A DNA stretch of 8,532 nt from Anaerolineales bacterium (GTDB lineage Bacteria > Chloroflexota > Anaerolineae > Anaerolineales > DRMV01): positions 1 through 8,532 of the forward strand of contig JALVOR010000202.1 in NCBI GenBank assembly GCA_027026295.1, read 5' to 3'. Both the position numbers and the translations under genes were made by a program. Below the pieces are notes generated by a model. That model searched no databases. It saw nothing but the letters and a program-made list of their open reading frames with translations, and was not told the origin of the DNA. Every line of letters begins with the position of its first letter. Within the stretch, counting starts at the first letter, position 1. This document shows, one piece after another, positions 5,539 through 8,532 of the stretch.

Positions 5539-6633
5539 TCAGCCGCCGTTCATGATGGAAATCGAGACTGCGCCTTCGTCGGCAGCGACGATCGTAGTGT
5601 AAGTCTTCCCGTTGCCGCTGATGGTCATCGTATAACCGCTTTCAGCGGAGCCAAATTTGTTGGTAATGGTAAACCCTGCAGCGGGCAAATTTTCATCAAA
5701 GAAAGCCATAACCTCGTCCAACGTCGCACCCGGCACCGAGAAAATTTGCATACCCTGCGTGCTGGCAACCACCGTGGCGTTAGGCGGCAGCGGGAAGGGG
5801 GCTTCCGCCGATGCTCCCTCGGACTTGGGCGGCGGTGTGATTTGAATGTCGGCGTTGACGTCGGTAATTTCAAAAACGTTGTGCATTTGCACCTTTTTTG
5901 TGCTGCCGTCGGCCAGGGTTGCCGTGCCCGCAAGGGTGTAGAACGATTTGAAAATCAGCCCCCCAGGGAGCACGTACACCTCGCTCTTTCCTTCGTCAAT
6001 GGCATAGGTCGCGCCCGCCAGTTCCGGCACCACAGACGAGGCAGTGTAAAACCAGTTACTGGCTTCGGCTTGCTCAATATACTGCGTCAAATCCAACACA
6101 TAATGATACAACTGCAACCCATCAGCAGTAACCGTGCCCGCGTTTTCCCAATGGGCGTCGGTGAAATCGGGCAGGTAAGATTCCGGCGAAGTGACAATTT
6201 GCTCAACCTGGTCGCTGCCAATCAACAGCCAGTTGCCACCGGCGGAACGCATCCACGCTTTGTCGCCGATCACGATGATTTCCATCTCCACGCCGCTATC
6301 TTGCTCCGAAATCAGCATGTGCTCGGCCTGGCCAGTGACGACTTCGTCCTGCATTTCCATCACGGGGTACTGCTGTCCGTCATCGGGCAGGGCAACCGTG
6401 AACAGCAGATGCGCGCGGTAAGTGCGAAAACTGGTGTTGTCACGGTTGGGGAATTTCCACGCCGAAGGCGATACGGCTGCCGCTGGTGGCGTGAGCGCCG
6501 CGCTGCCACCACCCTGCACGGGGACTGCAGTTCGCAAAGCGTTTTGTACCCCCGGAACGGGCAAAGCACACGCGGCCAGCAGCAGAAGCGCCATCCCAAA
6601 AAACAGACTTTTGTTGCTGAACCTCTTGAACAT
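5539..6633 (-). CDS. Lipoprotein with LppX/LolA-like fold and C-terminal small domain
   Basis: The 364-residue protein begins MFKRFSNKSLFFGMALLLLAAC, a lipoprotein signal peptide with lipobox LAAC and lipidated Cys22. It should be exported by Sec and anchored to the outer face of the membrane. A Pro/Ala-rich linker (23-60) precedes a beta-rich region (about 65-268) with VEMEIIVIGDKAWMRSAGGNW (115-135) and AIDEGKSEVYVLPGGLIFKS (211-230). Alternating strands of this kind resemble the LppX/LprG/LolA family of lipid-handling lipoproteins. A second linker (PPPKSEGASAEAPFPLPP) leads to an ~80-residue C-terminal domain (285-364) with SVPGATLDEVMAFFDENLPAAGFT. The exact family is a judgement from sequence style; ligand and role are unknown. 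The ATG at 6633 has AGGAGG 5 nt upstream. It is divergent from a second lipoprotein gene and shares its promoter region. Confidence 0.8.
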   Translation of the reverse strand: MFKRFSNKSLFFGMALLLLAACALPVPGVQNALRTAVPVQGGGSAALTPPAAAVSPSAWKFPNRDNTSFRTYRAHLLFTVALPDDGQQYPVMEMQDEVVTGQAEHMLISEQDSGVEMEIIVIGDKAWMRSAGGNWLLIGSDQVEQIVTSPESYLPDFTDAHWENAGTVTADGLQLYHYVLDLTQYIEQAEASNWFYTASSVVPELAGATYAIDEGKSEVYVLPGGLIFKSFYTLAGTATLADGSTKKVQMHNVFEITDVNADIQITPPPKSEGASAEAPFPLPPNATVVASTQGMQIFSVPGATLDEVMAFFDENLPAAGFTITNKFGSAESGYTMTISGNGKTYTTIVAADEGAVSISIMNGG

Positions 6634-6707
6634 ACCTACCTCCTTGCAAGTCTCATTGCCTGAAGTTTGCCGCGGTTCCCATGCCGCGCGCCGCTGCGCT
6701 ATTCAAG

Positions 6708-6716
6708 AGTATATCA
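6708..6716 (-). promoter_or_regulatory. Extended -10 promoter of the leftward lipoprotein gene
   Basis: Read on the - strand the site is TGATATACT: a TGn extension (6716-6714) followed by TATACT (6713-6708). No good -35 is seen at the right distance. The start would be near 6701, giving a leader of about 68 nt to the ATG at 6633. The site where a -35 would be contacted overlaps the -10 of the opposite promoter. Confidence 0.6.
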
Positions 6717-6733
6717 CCGGCTGTTTACCGCCA

Positions 6734-6742
6734 TGCTATAAT
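6734..6742 (+). promoter_or_regulatory. Extended -10 promoter of the rightward Ig-like lipoprotein gene
   Basis: TGCTATAAT is a perfect TGn plus TATAAT extended -10. The -35 position (6714-6719, TCACCG) is poor and overlaps the opposing promoter's TGn element. The start would be near 6749, about 32 nt before the ATG at 6781. Confidence 0.7.
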
Positions 6743-6780
6743 CCAGATACGGCTCTTTCGCCCATTTCAGGGAGGTTGTC

Positions 6781-8532
6781 ATGTTCACCCGCCTGCGCAT
6801 GCTTTCCGTGGGAATGCTTCTTTTAATGACCGCTTTGCTGGGGGCTTGCGGCCCGGCCACACCCTGGCCCGGATCCACCGTCTCCACTCCTTCCCGCTTC
6901 ACGCTGGAACGCAGCAACCCGGCTTCCGGCGCGAGCATCCCGCTGACGCCGGTGCTGGCTTACACTTTCTCCGAACCTCTCGACACCGCCGCCGCCCGCG
7001 CCGCTTTCCACATGCAAGGGGAAGACGGCAAACCTGTGCGCGGCGAAATCACCTTCCCCGACGAGCGCACCCTGCGCTTCACCCCCGACACCCCCCTCCA
7101 ACCCGATACCACCTATCGCGTGCGCCTTGACGCCGACTTGAAAGCCGCCAACGGGCAGACGCTTTCCCAGGCGCGGCACTTCACCTACGTGACCGAAGCA
7201 CCGCTGACCGTGCTGAAAGTTACCCCTGCCGACGACAGCGAAGACATTTCGCCCACCACGCCCATCACCGTGGTGTTCAACAAACCTGTGGTGCCCCTTG
7301 CCCAGCGGGAAGACACCAGCGCCGCCGCCCCCCTTCCTTTGACCATCTCTCCCGAAACGCCCGGCAGCGGGCGGTGGGTGAGTTCGGCCATCTACATTTT
7401 TCAGCCCGACACGCCGTGGAAAAGCAACACGACCTACACTGCTGTTGTGCCCAAGGGCGTGACCGCCGTAAACGGCGATACGCTGGCCAATGCCTACGTG
7501 TGGCAATTCACCACCGAGGCCGTGAAGGTGCGCAATATTTTCATCGACGACCACTGGGCTTCCCCCGACGAGGTTGTGCGCTATGTCCGCCGCGATGCGG
7601 CCATCGAACTCCGCTTCAGCCGCGCGATGAATACGAAAAGCGTGCAGCAAGCCCTTGTCATAACCAGCGACAACGGTGCGCCCGCGCCGCCGCTGGCGTT
7701 CCATTGGAACGATGATGCTACCATCCTCACCATCACGCCCCAAGCATATTACGCCAAAGATACCACGTATCATCTCACCGTTACCGCCAACGCCCAGGCC
7801 GAGGACGGCAGCACGTTAGCCAATGCTGCCAGCGCGGCCTTCCATACGGCGGGCGCGCCGTGGGTGCTCGACACCGACCCCGCAGACAACACCTCACAAC
7901 ACTACTACCATTCCTCGGTAAGCATCACCTTCAACACTTACATTGACACCGACAGCCTGCAAGGGCATGTCAAGATTTCTCCCGCACTGGAAAACATCCA
8001 ATGGAATCTCTACGGGCGCACGTTGGACATCAACGGTTTTGAGCCCGCCACCACTTACACCATCACGCTATTGCCGGGGATTGCCGACATTTACGGCGAA
8101 ACGCTGACGCAGCCCTACACCTTCCACATCACCACTGCCCCGCTATCCCCCAGTGGCGACGTTCTGTTGCCCTACAACGGCACGGCCATGTTCCACGCCA
8201 ACGACGAGCAACGCTTCTGGCTGCGCTACGCCAACCTCACTGGCGTTACGCTACGGCTCTATCGGGTCACAGACCAACAGATGATTGACGCGACAGCCCA
8301 CTACAGGGACAAGTGTTTCGCCGCTCAAAGCACGCTGGTAGGAACGGTTTTGCCCAAAGGACTGGTGAAAAACGATATGCGGCAAACCCGCTACTTGGCC
8401 ATTTCGCTGGCCGACCTGAACGGCGGGAAGCTGCTGCCCCCCGGCCCCCCCCTCATCGGCTTCCACGCGCGGGCCGCTGCCCCGCCGCGCACGCCCACCG
8501 CGGAACCCACCCCCCACCTCCCCCACCACCCC
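6781..8532 (+). CDS. Large lipoprotein with tandem Ig-like (Big_5) domains, macroglobulin-like, 3' incomplete
   Basis: The frame is open for 584 codons and runs off the window. The ATG at 6781 follows AGGGAGG (6769-6775). Residues 1-23 form a lipoprotein signal peptide ending LLGAC, with lipidated Cys23. Four Ig-like Big_5-type repeats follow, at about 44-140, 142-248, 250-359 and 361-454. Each opens with a P-x-(D/S)-like turn, has a ...F(S/N)...(P/M)...(S/T) strand (YTFSEPLD, VVFNKPV, LRFSRAMN, ITFNTYID), then a TTY strand and a closing F-x-T strand (HFTYVTEAP, QFTTEA, AFHTAGAP, FHITTAP). From residue 455 a different beta domain begins (DEQRFWLRYANLTGVTLRLYRVTD), resembling the first macroglobulin-type domain of bacterial alpha-2-macroglobulins. 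Those proteins are surface protease traps or envelope defence factors. A much longer protein with MG, bait and complement-like domains is therefore expected beyond the window. This is inference: no thioester motif is visible here. The last ~30 residues are suspect. Confidence 0.85.
   Translation, partial: MFTRLRMLSVGMLLLMTALLGACGPATPWPGSTVSTPSRFTLERSNPASGASIPLTPVLAYTFSEPLDTAAARAAFHMQGEDGKPVRGEITFPDERTLRFTPDTPLQPDTTYRVRLDADLKAANGQTLSQARHFTYVTEAPLTVLKVTPADDSEDISPTTPITVVFNKPVVPLAQREDTSAAAPLPLTISPETPGSGRWVSSAIYIFQPDTPWKSNTTYTAVVPKGVTAVNGDTLANAYVWQFTTEAVKVRNIFIDDHWASPDEVVRYVRRDAAIELRFSRAMNTKSVQQALVITSDNGAPAPPLAFHWNDDATILTITPQAYYAKDTTYHLTVTANAQAEDGSTLANAASAAFHTAGAPWVLDTDPADNTSQHYYHSSVSITFNTYIDTDSLQGHVKISPALENIQWNLYGRTLDINGFEPATTYTITLLPGIADIYGETLTQPYTFHITTAPLSPSGDVLLPYNGTAMFHANDEQRFWLRYANLTGVTLRLYRVTDQQMIDATAHYRDKCFAAQSTLVGTVLPKGLVKNDMRQTRYLAISLADLNGGKLLPPGPPLIGFHARAAAPPRTPTAEPTPHLPHHP
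8430..8532. other. C-rich, possibly unreliable window end
   Basis: The last 42 bases are about 69% C, and several C-runs of six or more occur from 8437 on. The encoded residues change abruptly from a normal beta-domain to a Pro/His/Thr-rich string (residues 550-584). This may be a real proline-rich linker, or low-quality sequence at a contig edge. Protein features predicted here should be treated with caution. Confidence 0.5.

Noticed and set aside
5242..6663. 473-codon open frame on the + strand opposite the lipoprotein gene
   Set aside because: The composition is Arg/His-rich without domain pattern, and it covers the infC leader and promoter on the other strand. The opposing frame has a signal peptide, lipobox and SD.
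6823..7773. 316-codon open frame on the - strand opposite the Ig-like lipoprotein gene
   Set aside because: It is a Gly/His/Arg-rich shadow; the + strand frame shows a lipobox, SD, promoter and regular Ig-like repeats.

Overview
The window looks like a chromosomal segment from a moderately GC-rich bacterium, most likely a member of the Chloroflexota (Anaerolineae-like). This rests on the style of the proteins: a polytopic NarL-family kinase, an N-terminally extended TatC and ribosomal protein L35, LppX-like and Ig-like/macroglobulin lipoproteins, and a stand-alone SCP2 protein. I had no database search, so the assignment is an inference. The genes are densely packed, mostly with clear Shine-Dalgarno (SD) sequences.

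Layout. Positions 1-100 hold no recognisable gene. A small SCP2-type lipid-carrier protein (101-430, +) converges on tatC (537-1412, -), with a shared perfect-palindrome terminator between them. A 371-bp gene-free stretch follows. A two-component operon then runs rightward: a membrane histidine kinase (1784-3205) and a NarL/LuxR-type response regulator (3234-3902). It converges on the leftward translation operon infC-rpmI-rplT (5249 down to 4000) across a strong bidirectional terminator at 3947-3976. Upstream of infC lie a good sigma-70-type promoter, a terminator-like leader hairpin and an intergenic stretch with inverted repeats. Next is a leftward lipoprotein gene (5539-6633), divergent from a large rightward lipoprotein with tandem Ig-like domains (6781 to the window end, incomplete).

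How the genes relate. infC, rpmI and rplT encode IF3, L35 and L20, the widely conserved translation operon. Here infC appears to start with AUA, and each junction of the transcript carries a hairpin, which fits autogenous control by IF3 and L20. The kinase-regulator pair is a self-contained signalling unit whose stimulus cannot be read from the sequence. The two divergent lipoproteins share a 147-bp region with back-to-back extended -10 promoters. TatC is the membrane core of the twin-arginine export system; no tatA/tatB partner is in the window.

I found no mobile element, CRISPR array, tRNA or rRNA, and no clear new multi-gene system. The most interesting signals are regulatory: the AUA start and possible attenuator of infC, the two-tier hairpin before rplT, the apparently leaderless kinase mRNA, and the repeated use of TGn-extended -10 promoters. 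The last ~100 bases are strongly C-rich and may be unreliable sequence at a contig end.
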